Shown one piece after another: positions 31,973 to 40,292 of a DNA stretch of 46,979 nt. The stretch is from Candidatus Woesearchaeota archaeon. GTDB taxonomy: Archaea > Nanobdellota > Nanobdellia > Woesearchaeales > JAGVZT01. The DNA lies in NCBI GenBank assembly GCA_018302335.1, contig JAGVZT010000067.1, positions 1-46,979 on the forward strand. Direction: 5' to 3'. The notes beneath the pieces were generated by a model. The model did no database searches. It was not told where the DNA came from and was given only the letters and a program-made list of their open reading frames with translations. Within the stretch, counting starts at the first letter, position 1; every line of letters starts with the position of its first letter. Made by a program: the position numbers and the translations under genes.

Positions 31973-32023
31973 ATTAATATAACCAAGAGTAGTTGCGCTG
32001 GCTCAGCGAGGAGCAGGGGCCGC

Positions 32024-33304
32024 ATGAGTAGGGGTTTCTTTTCAAGGGTGAGGGGGATGCTCCAGTCCCGGCAGGAAGCGGTCATTCTCACGCCGAACTC
32101 TGCGATAGATCGCATCAATGACGCAGAGCGGCTTCTTGAGCGGAAGTATGACGGCACCCTGAGGGTCCTGTCGGAGCGGTTCTGCAATGAGTCCCGCAAG
32201 ACAAAGGAGAACATCACCCGCCTGAGGGAAGGGAATCTTCTCAACAGGAATGTCGAGGAACGCCACCTCCATATCATGGAAGGGAACCGCTCTGCCTACA
32301 TCAAGAAGGTCGAGCAGTTCCTCGAGGAGGTCGGCAGCCACCAGCCATCCGGTAATGATACGGAGCGGGAGACAGCCGCGCTCTTGAGGGAGGGCCTTGA
32401 GCGCCTCGTGAAGAGCACCCAGAAGGGCTATTTCATCCTCCAGGAATTCCTGGCAAACGAGAGCGGTGCCATCGCAGGCAACCTCAAGATGTTCGACAGC
32501 CTCATCACCGAGCTCAAGAAGGAGGCAGATGCCCACGAGAAGCTCCTCTGCGGTTTTGATGCTGTCAGGGAAAGGCTCGCGAGACTCGACAAGCAGCCAG
32601 GCCGCGAGGAGAGGCTGCGGCGCGAGGCAGAGGCAGCAGAGAAGGCTGCCGCGTCCGCCAGGGAGGATCTCGAGAAGTATAAGCGAGGCGCATCCTACGA
32701 GGAGTACAGCCTCTTGAGTGCTCGCCTGAGGGAGCTCAAATCAAGGTGCAGCGGCCTCGTAGGAGGATTTTCTCAGCGCCTGGGAGTAATCGACCGTGCC
32801 ATGCGGAAGTACTCCAAGATGAGCGCAGAGCCTGAGATAGTGGAGGCTGTGCTCATTGCATCGGTGAGGGTGCTTCTCCTTGAGCCTGAGAGGCTGGAGC
32901 GTCTCCTTCCCCTGCTCGAGCGGGCAATCCACTCCGGAGAGCTCGACCTCAAGGACAGGAAACGAGAGAGGAGCCTTGAGATCATCTCTTCCCTCAAAAA
33001 AGAACTTCCCGCTCTCGCGAAGGCTTTCTCAGGTGCGGAATTCCAGCGGCAGGAAGCAGATGCGCTGCTGAGAGGCCATCCGGCGTGGGCTGATGAGCAG
33101 CGGCTCGGCAACTCGGCGGAAGAGGCCCTGGGGAGGGCGCGGCTCGCCGGAGAGGCCTTCAGGAACTGCATCGCGAGCGCAGGCACGGCCTACGGAACTG
33201 AGAAGAAGGAGATGGAAAGCGAGGTGAGCAGGCTCCTCGGGCAGGCAGTCTGTCTCAGCTTAGGCACTGGAAACCCGACTTTGACAGTTTTGCCTGTATG
33301 TTGA
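32024..33304 (+). CDS. Long coiled-coil protein, function unknown
   Basis: 426 residues, no signal peptide or membrane helix. Rich in Glu, Lys, Arg and Leu with heptad-like stretches, strongest around residues 180-235 (RLARLDKQPGREERLRREAE, then EAAEKAAASAREDLEKYKRG). A basic N-terminus (SRGFFSRVRGMLQSRQEAV) could touch membrane or nucleic acid. The last residues after GQAVCLSL look unlike the rest and may be a tail from a lost stop. TATA ATTAATATAA at 31973-31982 gives a leader of about 20 bases. Resembles structural or scaffold proteins only in composition. Confidence 0.6.
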   Translation: MSRGFFSRVRGMLQSRQEAVILTPNSAIDRINDAERLLERKYDGTLRVLSERFCNESRKTKENITRLREGNLLNRNVEERHLHIMEGNRSAYIKKVEQFLEEVGSHQPSGNDTERETAALLREGLERLVKSTQKGYFILQEFLANESGAIAGNLKMFDSLITELKKEADAHEKLLCGFDAVRERLARLDKQPGREERLRREAEAAEKAAASAREDLEKYKRGASYEEYSLLSARLRELKSRCSGLVGGFSQRLGVIDRAMRKYSKMSAEPEIVEAVLIASVRVLLLEPERLERLLPLLERAIHSGELDLKDRKRERSLEIISSLKKELPALAKAFSGAEFQRQEADALLRGHPAWADEQRLGNSAEEALGRARLAGEAFRNCIASAGTAYGTEKKEMESEVSRLLGQAVCLSLGTGNPTLTVLPVC

Positions 33305-33443
33305 CGCAGAATAGAGTCTGACCTAGTTGCAGAGCGTCACGGGATGGACTGCATCAGAGTTCCCGAAACCACGGCTACTATCTCTGGGTGCTTGCGCAGA
33401 GGCTCCTGACCTGCTCAGCAGAAAAACCCCTCACTCGGTCGGG

Positions 33444-33491
33444 AGGCCGCACAGACTTCCGATGGGTTCGCCGGCCTCCGCAACACGGCCG
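33444..33491 (+). repeat. Dispersed palindromic repeat, degenerate copy 8
   Basis: AGGCCGCACAGACTTCCG at the left, TTCGCCGG in the core, CTCCGCAACACGGCCG at the right. About 20 bases shorter than the full copies, with the middle reduced. Lies upstream of the half-helicase gene. The rest of the 33305-33552 gap shows nothing else recognisable. Confidence 0.5.
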
Positions 33492-33523
33492 CTGACGTTT
33501 TCTTTGGAATTGCCAGAGAAGGC

Positions 33524-33531
33524 ATTTAAAC
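33524..33531 (+). promoter_or_regulatory. TATA box of the half-helicase gene
   Basis: ATTTAAAC centred 25-26 bases before ATG 33553. A proper leaderless promoter directly in front of the truncated reading frame argues that the half gene is expressed as such. Confidence 0.65.
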
Positions 33532-33552
33532 GCCGCGTGGTTCAGGGGTGGC

Positions 33553-35088
33553 ATGCAGAGCGTGCGCATCCCGGAAGTCACGGATGATCCCTCCGTGGAT
33601 ATCGCGCTCGACACCGTCGCCAAAGGCAAGCAGGCACTCGTCTTCGTCACGAGCAAGCGCAGCGCGGAGAAGACCGCCGAGGACATCGCGCGGAAGCTCA
33701 AAGGGAAGCAGGAGGGACTCGCGCGCCAGCTCCTCACGGCCCTGAGCCGGCCCACGAAGCAGTGCGAACGCCTTGCGAAGTGCGCCTCCCGCGGAGCGGT
33801 GTTCCATCACGCGGGACTCGCGCAGAAGCAGCGTGACCTCATCGAGACCGCGTTCCGGGAGGGCAAGCTCGGCGTCATCGTCTGCACCCCGACGCTCGCG
33901 TACGGCGTGAACCTGCCGAGCTTCCGCACGATTGTAAAAAGTGTGAAGCGCTATGAGTCAGGGCGCGGACTGCGGTGGATTCCGGTGCTGGAATACCTCC
34001 AGTACGCCGGCCGCAGCGGACGCCCGGATTTCCACGACGACCACGGCGAGGCGGTGCTCATCGCATCCTCTGAGCCAGAGGCTGAAGAGCTTCTGGAGCG
34101 CTACGTGCACGGCCAGCCGGAGGAGATTTATTCGAAGCTCGCAGTCGAGCCCGTGCTGCGGATGCACCTGCTCGCGCTCATCGCCAGCGGCACGGTGCGG
34201 AGCACGTCCAGTATCCTTTCCTTTTTTGAGAGGACATTCTGGGCGCACCAGTTCAAGGACATGGACAAGCTGACCACGGTGGTGGACCGCACCCTCCGTC
34301 GGTTGGAGGAGTGGGGGTTCATCACCATGGCCTCGTCCGACTTTGTCTCCGCGGACGAGCTGGAGGAGCGAGGGGTGCGGCCCACTTCGCTGGGAATGCG
34401 GGTGGCGCAGCTCTACCTCGACCCGCTCACCGCGCACCAGCTCATCCTCGGGCTGGGGTCGCATCGCGGCCTCTCGGCGTTCGCTGCGCTGCAGCTTCTC
34501 TCATCCACGTTAGAGATGCGCCCTGCGCTGCGCGTGAAGGTCAAGGAGTACGACCTCATCCAGGACGCGCTCCTCCAGCACCACGACAAGCTGCTCGTGG
34601 AGGAGCCGACGCTCTACGACGAAGAATACGATGCCTTCCTCGCGAGCGTCAAGACTGCGCTCATGCTCCACGAATGGACCGAGGAGAAAGACGAGCCCTA
34701 CCTCCTGGAGACATTTGACGTCAGGCCCGGAGAGCTGAAGGTCAAGCTCCAGACTGCGGACTGGCTGCTCTACGCCATGGTCGAGTTGTGCAAGCTCCTA
34801 GGATTCAAGGAACTGCTCGCGGAGCTCATGAAGATCCGCGTCCGCCTGGAATATGGAGTGCGTGAAGAGCTGCTTCCCCTGCTGAAGCTGAAGGGAATCG
34901 GCAGGGTGCGCTCGCGGCAGCTCTTCGCCGCTGGGTTCAAGACGGTGGGGCACCTCAAAGCCGCGCCGGCAGGGGCTCTCGAGCGGGTGCTGGGCGAGAA
35001 GCTCGGCCAGAGCGTCCGGGAACAGCTCGAGGGCAAGACTCCGCGGGAGCAGAAGCCCGAGCAGCAGGCGAGCCTCAGCGGGTATTGA
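33553..35088 (+). CDS. C-terminal half of a Hel308/Ski2-like helicase
   Basis: 511 residues. Starts inside the superfamily 2 fold: the second RecA-like domain is complete, with motif IV (ALVFVTSKRSAEKTAEDIA), motif V (CTPTLAYGVNLPSFRTIV) and motif VI (QYAGRSGRP). Winged-helix and ratchet domains follow, then a helix-hairpin-helix (LKLKGIGRVRSRQLFAAGF, about 465) as at the end of Hel308. The first RecA domain, with Walker A and DExH, about 200 residues in Hel308, is absent, and no upstream remnant is visible. With its own TATA box this is either one half of a split gene whose partner is elsewhere, or a non-hydrolysing derivative. Full Hel308 unwinds forked DNA at stalled replication forks. Confidence 0.85.
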   Translation: MQSVRIPEVTDDPSVDIALDTVAKGKQALVFVTSKRSAEKTAEDIARKLKGKQEGLARQLLTALSRPTKQCERLAKCASRGAVFHHAGLAQKQRDLIETAFREGKLGVIVCTPTLAYGVNLPSFRTIVKSVKRYESGRGLRWIPVLEYLQYAGRSGRPDFHDDHGEAVLIASSEPEAEELLERYVHGQPEEIYSKLAVEPVLRMHLLALIASGTVRSTSSILSFFERTFWAHQFKDMDKLTTVVDRTLRRLEEWGFITMASSDFVSADELEERGVRPTSLGMRVAQLYLDPLTAHQLILGLGSHRGLSAFAALQLLSSTLEMRPALRVKVKEYDLIQDALLQHHDKLLVEEPTLYDEEYDAFLASVKTALMLHEWTEEKDEPYLLETFDVRPGELKVKLQTADWLLYAMVELCKLLGFKELLAELMKIRVRLEYGVREELLPLLKLKGIGRVRSRQLFAAGFKTVGHLKAAPAGALERVLGEKLGQSVREQLEGKTPREQKPEQQASLSGY

Positions 35089-35106
35089 GCGACGCTTCCC
35101 TCGACG

Positions 35107-35553
35107 CTACCTGGCGCGCTCTGGGTCGTAGTCGAGTATGACCTTATCTGCCGGATGTTTTGTCTCCCACGCCTCGGCGACACGCAGGGCATAGTCCCTG
35201 TTCTTCCTGTCGCAGAGGATGGTCAGGAAGTGCCCCGGGCGCGAAGGGAATAGGAGCCATACCAAATTCGTGGCCACCGTGATGAATGTATCCTGCTGCC
35301 CTACCCCTCCTTCTAGCATCTTCTCGTAGATTGTTCCCTTGACGAGCGCGTCGTAAGCATCGCTGTGATTGGCTGCACACACGTTCCAGTCAATCCCGGC
35401 TATCGGGGAATCACCGAAGTCTTTCTGGTCGCCGAGCGTCCTGGCCACGAGGTCGGACAGTTCCGCCACAAATTGCCTGTTGTTCGCTGCGTACTCTGCT
35501 TCCAAGGCGTCCGTCGATGCGGTGAAATCATCTACCATGTGCATTATCTCCAT
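35107..35553 (-). CDS. Unknown small protein in a two-gene operon
   Basis: 148 residues, no membrane helix. I recognise no family. Contains a strand-helix pattern in its second half (TFITVATNLVWLLFPSRPGHFLTILCDRKNRDYALRVAEAWE region) and ends with DYDPERAR. Its ATG lies within the last codons of the upstream gene (10-base overlap), so the two are made together; both end convergent to the helicase gene. Another in-frame ATG lies four codons in. Confidence 0.5.
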   Translation of the reverse strand: MEIMHMVDDFTASTDALEAEYAANNRQFVAELSDLVARTLGDQKDFGDSPIAGIDWNVCAANHSDAYDALVKGTIYEKMLEGGVGQQDTFITVATNLVWLLFPSRPGHFLTILCDRKNRDYALRVAEAWETKHPADKVILDYDPERAR

Positions 35554-36332
35554 ACGGTTGACTTGTCGAGCGATGGCAGCCCGAGATCCTTCAGGTCCTC
35601 ATCGACTTCATGATACATCCGCGAGACGCTCTCCGCGGCATGGTCGGGAAGCATTATATTTTCACCCGAAGTCCTCTGGTACAGGTTCGCGAGCGCGATG
35701 CACAGCGACTCGTCCTGCGCGATGCACCTCACGTCAAGTTCATAAAGGCCCTTTCCGCCGGAGAGCGCGCGCTCCATGTCCGCCACGGTCGGGTCTCGCT
35801 CGAGAAGGATGCGAGCAGCGCCTGATTCCAGCGCGCCATAGGAGTCTTCCCCGAGACTGCGGCTATCCTGGAGCCTCTGGCCTGTTGAGGCGTATCCAGT
35901 GAGGACTGCCGCGGCAGCAGCCAGCAGACCCGTGATTCCCAGTGATACCGCCATGAAAGGGAACGTGTACTGCTCGATTTCGCTGGAGAACAACGCGTCA
36001 GCGCCCAGACCCGCTAGAGTGAACAGGGCACCAGTGCAAGCATACAGGGGCCAATACCGCTTCAGAGAAGAGGTGAGGTGCGTGGCGATGGTACGCGGCG
36101 CCCAGTAGCCGTCAAGCCTGTCATCGAGGTCTGTCTTCATGGCCTCCAGCTCCTGCAACGCGGCCGGGATGAGCGAGGGCGTCTCCCCTTCCGTAAGCCC
36201 GCCGCCGTGCTTCAGCACTAGCACGGGGTAGTACCGCTCGGAGGGTCCGGACAGGTCGCGCAGCCCCGCAGGGAGCAGCACCCTCTCGCCCTCAATGTCA
36301 AGCACGACCGTCTCCAGCATCGGAATCCCCAT
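35544..36332 (-). CDS. Unknown protein with two membrane helices
   Basis: 262 residues. An N-terminal cytoplasmic part (about 1-88), then two hydrophobic helices (YWPLYACTGALFTLAGLGA about 93-111 and FMAVSLGITGLLAAAAAVLTG about 125-145), then a soluble C-terminal part with DERD/EDL-type helices. Family not recognised. TATA (minus ATTTAAGAAT, plus 36354-36363) centred 26-27 bases before the ATG. Co-transcribed with 35107-35553; the pair may form a membrane complex. Confidence 0.55.
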   Translation of the reverse strand: MGIPMLETVVLDIEGERVLLPAGLRDLSGPSERYYPVLVLKHGGGLTEGETPSLIPAALQELEAMKTDLDDRLDGYWAPRTIATHLTSSLKRYWPLYACTGALFTLAGLGADALFSSEIEQYTFPFMAVSLGITGLLAAAAAVLTGYASTGQRLQDSRSLGEDSYGALESGAARILLERDPTVADMERALSGGKGLYELDVRCIAQDESLCIALANLYQRTSGENIMLPDHAAESVSRMYHEVDEDLKDLGLPSLDKSTVWR

Positions 36333-36353
36333 GCAGGCAGGAGCTCCAGCATC

Positions 36354-36429
36354 ATTCTTAAATGTTTCTATTTATAAGTAACAAAACAAAAGAAAAAATA
36401 ATCCGCCCGGAGTGCGAAACGTTTATATA
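36354..36429. promoter_or_regulatory. AT-rich divergent promoter region
   Basis: Minus TATA at 36354-36363 for gene 35544-36332 and plus TATA TTTATATA at 36422-36429 (27 bases before ATG 36453). Between them is an unusually A-rich block, 36376-36402, in an otherwise GC-rich genome. Confidence 0.6.
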
Positions 36430-36452
36430 CGCTCCGCGCCCGGAAGAGCCTG

Positions 36453-37022
36453 ATGCCCCGCGCGTATCCCGTGAAGGAGTTCCCTCACCAACTCACCCTC
36501 ATCTACGGCGGCGTGTTCCACTACAAGTACCTGTATATGGCGGCGTACGACTGGATAACGGAGCACGGCTGGCGCGCCTACGAGGAGGACGACAAGGTAG
36601 AGACGCTCTATGCGGAGGACCACGACGCGCGCGGGAGGAAGGTGTGGATTTGGTGGCGCCTCCAGAAGGGGGGGGACAGCAGCTACTACCATTACTTCCT
36701 CGACGTGAACTTCCTGGGTCTCGGCGTGACGGACGTCGAGGTGGTGAAGGACGGCAAGAAGGTCCACGCCCAGAAAGGGGAGCTCGACATCATCATCCGG
36801 CCGTGGATTGAGGTGGACTACGGCGGAAGGTGGGCGAAGCACTGGCTCCTCAAGAATTTCAACGACCTCTTCCAGAAGCGCGTCTTCAAGGGGGACATCG
36901 AGCAGCGCGAGGTCGAGATGCTCCGCGAGGTCTACCAGTTCCACGGGATGCTCAAGAAGACCCTGGAGATGAAGGTCTTCACCGAGGACAAGGAGCTCTA
37001 CGGCCCGAAGCGGGCGATATAG
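36453..37022 (+). CDS. Aromatic-rich conserved archaeal protein, function unknown
   Basis: 189 residues, cytoplasmic, unusually rich in Trp and Tyr (YGGVFHYKYLYMAAYDWITE; KVWIWWRLQKGG; YYHYFLDVNF). The layout, with an opening GVF-x-L-Y-x-x-x-x-DW, a central DVEVVKDGKK and KGELDIIIRPWIEVDY, then a WxxxxxLKNFNDLFQKRVF helix, resembles a hypothetical protein family I recall from DPANN archaea such as Woesearchaeota and relatives. That recall is not a database result. Leaderless TATA at 36422. The family has no known function. Confidence 0.7.
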   Translation: MPRAYPVKEFPHQLTLIYGGVFHYKYLYMAAYDWITEHGWRAYEEDDKVETLYAEDHDARGRKVWIWWRLQKGGDSSYYHYFLDVNFLGLGVTDVEVVKDGKKVHAQKGELDIIIRPWIEVDYGGRWAKHWLLKNFNDLFQKRVFKGDIEQREVEMLREVYQFHGMLKKTLEMKVFTEDKELYGPKRAI

Positions 37023-37054
37023 TTTAATAAGAGGCTTTTCCTCCGCGGAGTGCT

Positions 37055-37127
37055 GCCTCCGTAGCATAGTGGCTATTGCGGCGGACTTGTAATCCGCAGG
37101 TCGGGGGTTCAACTCCCCTCGGAGGCT
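37055..37127 (+). tRNA. tRNA-Thr (TGT anticodon)
   Basis: 73 bases without CCA. Acceptor GCCTCCG pairs with CGGAGGC (37120-37126). The anticodon stem GCGGA/TCCGC closes the loop CTTGTAA, anticodon TGT. T-loop TTCAACT. Discriminator T73 is the archaeal threonine identity base. No intron. TATA GTTTAATAA at 37022-37030 is about 29 bases upstream. Confidence 0.95.
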
Positions 37128-37134
37128 CTGACGA

Positions 37135-37174
37135 CGAGGGGTCACGAACGGAGTGAGTCTACCCCTCGGAGGCT
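37135..37174 (+). repeat. Hairpin and partial copy of the tRNA-Thr 3' end
   Basis: CGAGGGGT (37135-37142) and ACCCCTCG (37161-37168) form an 8-bp stem with an 18-base loop. The right arm runs into CCCCTCGGAGGCT (37162-37174), an exact 13-base copy of the tRNA 3' end at 37115-37127. So a transcript running past the tRNA carries a second sequence able to pair with the tRNA acceptor arm. Confidence 0.65.
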
Positions 37175-37204
37175 TTGCCGCAACCCCGGGAAAGCACCGG
37201 GTCC

Positions 37205-37272
37205 CGGCCGCGCTGCTGAGCATTATCGGAATCACGGCGAGACGACGCGGAAAACGCCCGGCAATGCGGCCG
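37205..37272 (-). repeat. Dispersed palindromic repeat, copy 9
   Basis: Plus strand CGGCCGCGCTGCTGAGCATTA at the left (diverged), CGGCGAGACGACGCGG in the core, CCCGGCAATGCGGCCG at the right: reverse orientation to copy 1. Lies between tRNA-Thr and the gene at 37358. Confidence 0.8.
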
Positions 37273-37357
37273 GTGGAGACGTTCTGCAAGGCCCGCAGGG
37301 ACCGCATCCTCCTTTTTGCGCGCAACGCTTAAAAAGCCCGTTCCCCCGGAATCGCGC

Positions 37358-38293
37358 ATGCGCCTCCTGCTGCTCATCGCGGCCGCCCTCCTGCTCCCCG
37401 TTGCGTACGGCCAGGTCTACCAGGACTGCTCCGGCCGGAATCTCACCGTGCAGTCCTGTTCTGTCTACGAGGACCGCGTGAAGGTGCGATTCCACTCCAC
37501 CATGCCTTCTCGTCCCGAGCAGCTCAGCTACCGGTTCTCCACCTCCCAGGGTACGACCCTCCACTACGGCACGTCGGTAAGTCCTGACATTGCGGACGTG
37601 GGACTGAAGGCAATTCGTGGGAGCGAGTACGAGCTCACCTTCTGGACATCGCAGACCCTAGCTGTTGTGCATCTCTCCGACCCGCAGTGCACCCAGGCGA
37701 CCTACAAGTCCGCCTCTGCCGACTGCCTCCTTTCCGCTGCAGCTTTTCCCCTTGAGGGTACGGTCTGCGGCAACCTTCCCAGCGTGCAGGCCCGGGTGCG
37801 CTGCAGGCTCTATGTCATCGAGCCCCCGCAGCTCGACACTCCCGAAGAATGTAGGGTTCTCGCGCCGACCAGCCGCGCAGGCTGCGTGACCTTCCATCGG
37901 GAACTCCTTCCCTGTCTGGGAGACGACACCGCTGAGTCCTTGCGTTGCGCGCGCTCCGTCATCGCTCCCGGAGACATCGCCGCGGAGGCCGCAGCTTGCA
38001 ATGTCAGCGGAGCCGCGAGCTGTCTTCCTGCCCTCCGGGACAAGGCCTATCGCATGACGAGATTCAGGCTGCTCCTCCTCCGGCATCAGGCGCGTTCCCT
38101 CCTCTCCCGCGGAGTCACCGAGGAGCTCGTGGTGGATTTCATCTCGAATCTCGAAGTGCGCATGCAGGCTTTCAACAGCGTCTCCACCGCCGCGGAGAAG
38201 GTGAACATCATCACGCAGGTGAAGCAGCTCTGGGAGGAGTTCCTGTATAACGCTGAGCCACAGGTGCTGCAGCACGAGGGAAGGCAGCCATGA
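37358..38293 (+). CDS. Secreted cysteine-rich protein, function unknown
   Basis: 311 residues from ATG 37358; TATA CTTAAAAAG at 37328-37336 is centred 26 bases upstream. Signal peptide RLLLLIAAALLLPVAYG with cleavage near residue 19. The first 110 residues look like a beta domain (CSVYEDRVKVRFHS; YRFSTSQGTTLHYG). The middle has many cysteines, and the C-terminus has amphipathic helices (RLLLLRHQARSLLSRGVTEEL). Probably extracellular. The stop overlaps the lipoprotein ATG (ATGA), and that gene in turn overlaps gpmI, so three genes are translated as one unit. Confidence 0.65.
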   Translation: MRLLLLIAAALLLPVAYGQVYQDCSGRNLTVQSCSVYEDRVKVRFHSTMPSRPEQLSYRFSTSQGTTLHYGTSVSPDIADVGLKAIRGSEYELTFWTSQTLAVVHLSDPQCTQATYKSASADCLLSAAAFPLEGTVCGNLPSVQARVRCRLYVIEPPQLDTPEECRVLAPTSRAGCVTFHRELLPCLGDDTAESLRCARSVIAPGDIAAEAAACNVSGAASCLPALRDKAYRMTRFRLLLLRHQARSLLSRGVTEELVVDFISNLEVRMQAFNSVSTAAEKVNIITQVKQLWEEFLYNAEPQVLQHEGRQP

Positions 38294-38763
38294 GAGCAGT
38301 ACTCCTCGCCCTCATTCTTCTCGCCGGATGCGCCAGCCAGACCGCTCCGGGGATCACGCTCATCCAGGCCCCGGAGACCGCCTTCGCTCGTGCGGATGTC
38401 CCCCTCACCGTCGAAGTGACGGTGCCCGATGATTTCACTGCGGCGGGCCAATTCACCCTCCACGCGGATGAGCGGACTCACACCGGACGCTTCGGCACCG
38501 CGGTGGGGCCGACCCTCTCCGGCTACCCGCAGACCTATGAGGGTGCTGCCGAGGTGACCGGGGAGAATACCCTGCGGGTCTCCTTCACCCTACGCGAGAG
38601 GAAGCCCACGCGTCTCTTCTATCGTCTCCATGTGGATGTTGACGGCAGGCACTACTGGACGCCGGAGCGCGCGCTCATCATCGTGCCGCAGCCGGCCTTC
38701 TCTCCGGAGTTCCGCGACTCGGGACTCGATGAGGCCATCGCCGAGCTGCTGGTGACCGCATGA
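38290..38763 (+). CDS. Small lipoprotein, function unknown
   Basis: 157 residues. Signal with lipobox: RAVLLALILLAGCAS, so Cys at about residue 14 would be lipidated. The rest has the beta-strand pattern of an Ig- or CARDB-like fold (VPLTVEVTVPDDFTAAGQFTLH; NTLRVSFTLRERKPTRLFYR). No catalytic residues. Sits between a secreted protein and gpmI with 4-base overlaps on both sides, so expression is coupled. Confidence 0.65.
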   Translation: MRAVLLALILLAGCASQTAPGITLIQAPETAFARADVPLTVEVTVPDDFTAAGQFTLHADERTHTGRFGTAVGPTLSGYPQTYEGAAEVTGENTLRVSFTLRERKPTRLFYRLHVDVDGRHYWTPERALIIVPQPAFSPEFRDSGLDEAIAELLVTA

Positions 38764-40292
38764 GGCTCGCCCTTCCCATCCGGCCGCTGGTGCTCGTCAT
38801 CCGCGACGGATGGGGCCGCCGCGCTGGGGGAGAAGGAAACGCTGTCGCCGCGGCGCAGACGCCAGAGACGGACTGGCTCCTCGGCACCTTCCCGACGAGC
38901 ACCATCAAGACCGCCGGAGAGCACGTGGGCTTCCCCAGGGGATTCCTGGGCACGAGCGAGGCGGGCCACCTGAACATCGGCGCAGGCCGGCTGGTGAAGC
39001 AGGAGGTTCGTCTCATGGACGACCTCATCGCCGCGGGCAAGCTCTACAACCATCCGAAGCTGCTCGCGCTGGCGCGCTATTGCAAGGCCGGCAAAGCGCT
39101 GCATCTCATGGGGCTGCTGCAGGACGCAGGGGTGCACGCCCACAGCAGGCACCTCTACGCTCTTCTGGAGTTCGCGAGGCGCCAGAAACTGCCGGACGTG
39201 CAGGTGCATGTCTTCACCGACGGACGGGACACCCACCCCCGCAGCGCCCATCGGCACGTGGCCCGGCTCCAGAGGGTGTTGCGCAGGCTGCATTGCGGCC
39301 GGATAGCCACGGTGTCCGGGCGCTACTACGCGATGGACCGCGACAACAGGTGGGAGCGTATCAGGAAGGCCTACGATGCGATGGTGCGGCCGGGCGCGGC
39401 GCCCCGCGTGGAGGATGCGTTGGATTATGTGAAGACCTGCCATCGCCAGGGCATCGGTGACGAGTTCATCCTTCCCGCAGCGCTCGGGGACTACGCGGGC
39501 ATGAGGCCGGGCGACGCCGCGGTCCACTTCAATTACCGCCAGGACCGTGCGATACAGCTCACCATGGCGCTGACGGAGCGGAATTTCTCCGGGTTCCCGG
39601 CGGAGCAGCTGAAGCTTCATTATCTCGGCCTGACGCGCTACTACGACAGTTTCAAGAACTATCTCCTGGAGCCTCTTTCCATCCCGAACTCCCTTGGCGA
39701 GGTGCTCAGCAGGGCCAAGCTGAGCCAGCTCCGCGTCGCGGAGACGGAGAAGTTCAAGCATGTGACGAGCTTCCTGAACGGGAAGGTGGAAAAAGCGTTT
39801 CCGGGAGAGCAGCGGGTGCTCATCCCCAGCTCCAAGGTGGCGACGTATGATTTATTGCCTGAGATGCGCACCCGGGAGGTCGCGGATGTGGTGGAGAAAG
39901 CCCTGCTCCGCAATCGCCATGATGTCATCATCGTCAACTTCGCCGCTCCGGACATGGTCGGGCATACCGGGAAGTTCCAGGCGGCCGTGCGCGCCGTGGA
40001 GGCTGTGGATGCCGCCGTTGGAAGGCTCTGCAGACTCGTGCTCGAGACCCCGGGTGCTGCGTTGGTCACCTCCGACCACGGGAACTGCGAGGAGATGCGC
40101 GGGGAGATGCTCACCTCGCATACCCGCCATCCGGTGGACTGCGCCCTTGTCTCGCGCTACCGGGACCTCGGACTCGCGAAGCAGGGCATCCTCGCGGACA
40201 TCGCTCCGACCATGCTTGAGCTGCTCAGGGTCACGCAGCCGAAAGAGATGACAGGAAAGAGCCTGCTCAGGCGCGCTGCAGGCGGAGCCTGA
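38760..40292 (+). CDS. gpmI: 2,3-bisphosphoglycerate-independent phosphoglycerate mutase
   Basis: 510 residues, the bacterial-type length of iPGM, which interconverts 3- and 2-phosphoglycerate through a phosphoserine. Metal and active-site motifs: VIRDGWG near the start, LGTSEAGHLNIGAGR with the catalytic serine, HVFTDGRDT, FNYRQDRA, the second metal site PDMVGHTG and TSDHGNCEEM. Many archaea instead use the short ApgM form of about 400 residues, so this full-length GpmI points to a bacterial-type enzyme. It is last in a unit with two secreted-protein genes, odd partners for glycolysis. Its 3' end overlaps the convergent gene by 26 bases. Confidence 0.93.
   Translation: MRLALPIRPLVLVIRDGWGRRAGGEGNAVAAAQTPETDWLLGTFPTSTIKTAGEHVGFPRGFLGTSEAGHLNIGAGRLVKQEVRLMDDLIAAGKLYNHPKLLALARYCKAGKALHLMGLLQDAGVHAHSRHLYALLEFARRQKLPDVQVHVFTDGRDTHPRSAHRHVARLQRVLRRLHCGRIATVSGRYYAMDRDNRWERIRKAYDAMVRPGAAPRVEDALDYVKTCHRQGIGDEFILPAALGDYAGMRPGDAAVHFNYRQDRAIQLTMALTERNFSGFPAEQLKLHYLGLTRYYDSFKNYLLEPLSIPNSLGEVLSRAKLSQLRVAETEKFKHVTSFLNGKVEKAFPGEQRVLIPSSKVATYDLLPEMRTREVADVVEKALLRNRHDVIIVNFAAPDMVGHTGKFQAAVRAVEAVDAAVGRLCRLVLETPGAALVTSDHGNCEEMRGEMLTSHTRHPVDCALVSRYRDLGLAKQGILADIAPTMLELLRVTQPKEMTGKSLLRRAAGGA

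Noticed and set aside
37135-37168. Simple intrinsic terminator after tRNA-Thr
   Set aside because: A stem is present but no T-run follows it, and the right arm copies the tRNA 3' end; treated as a separate finding.
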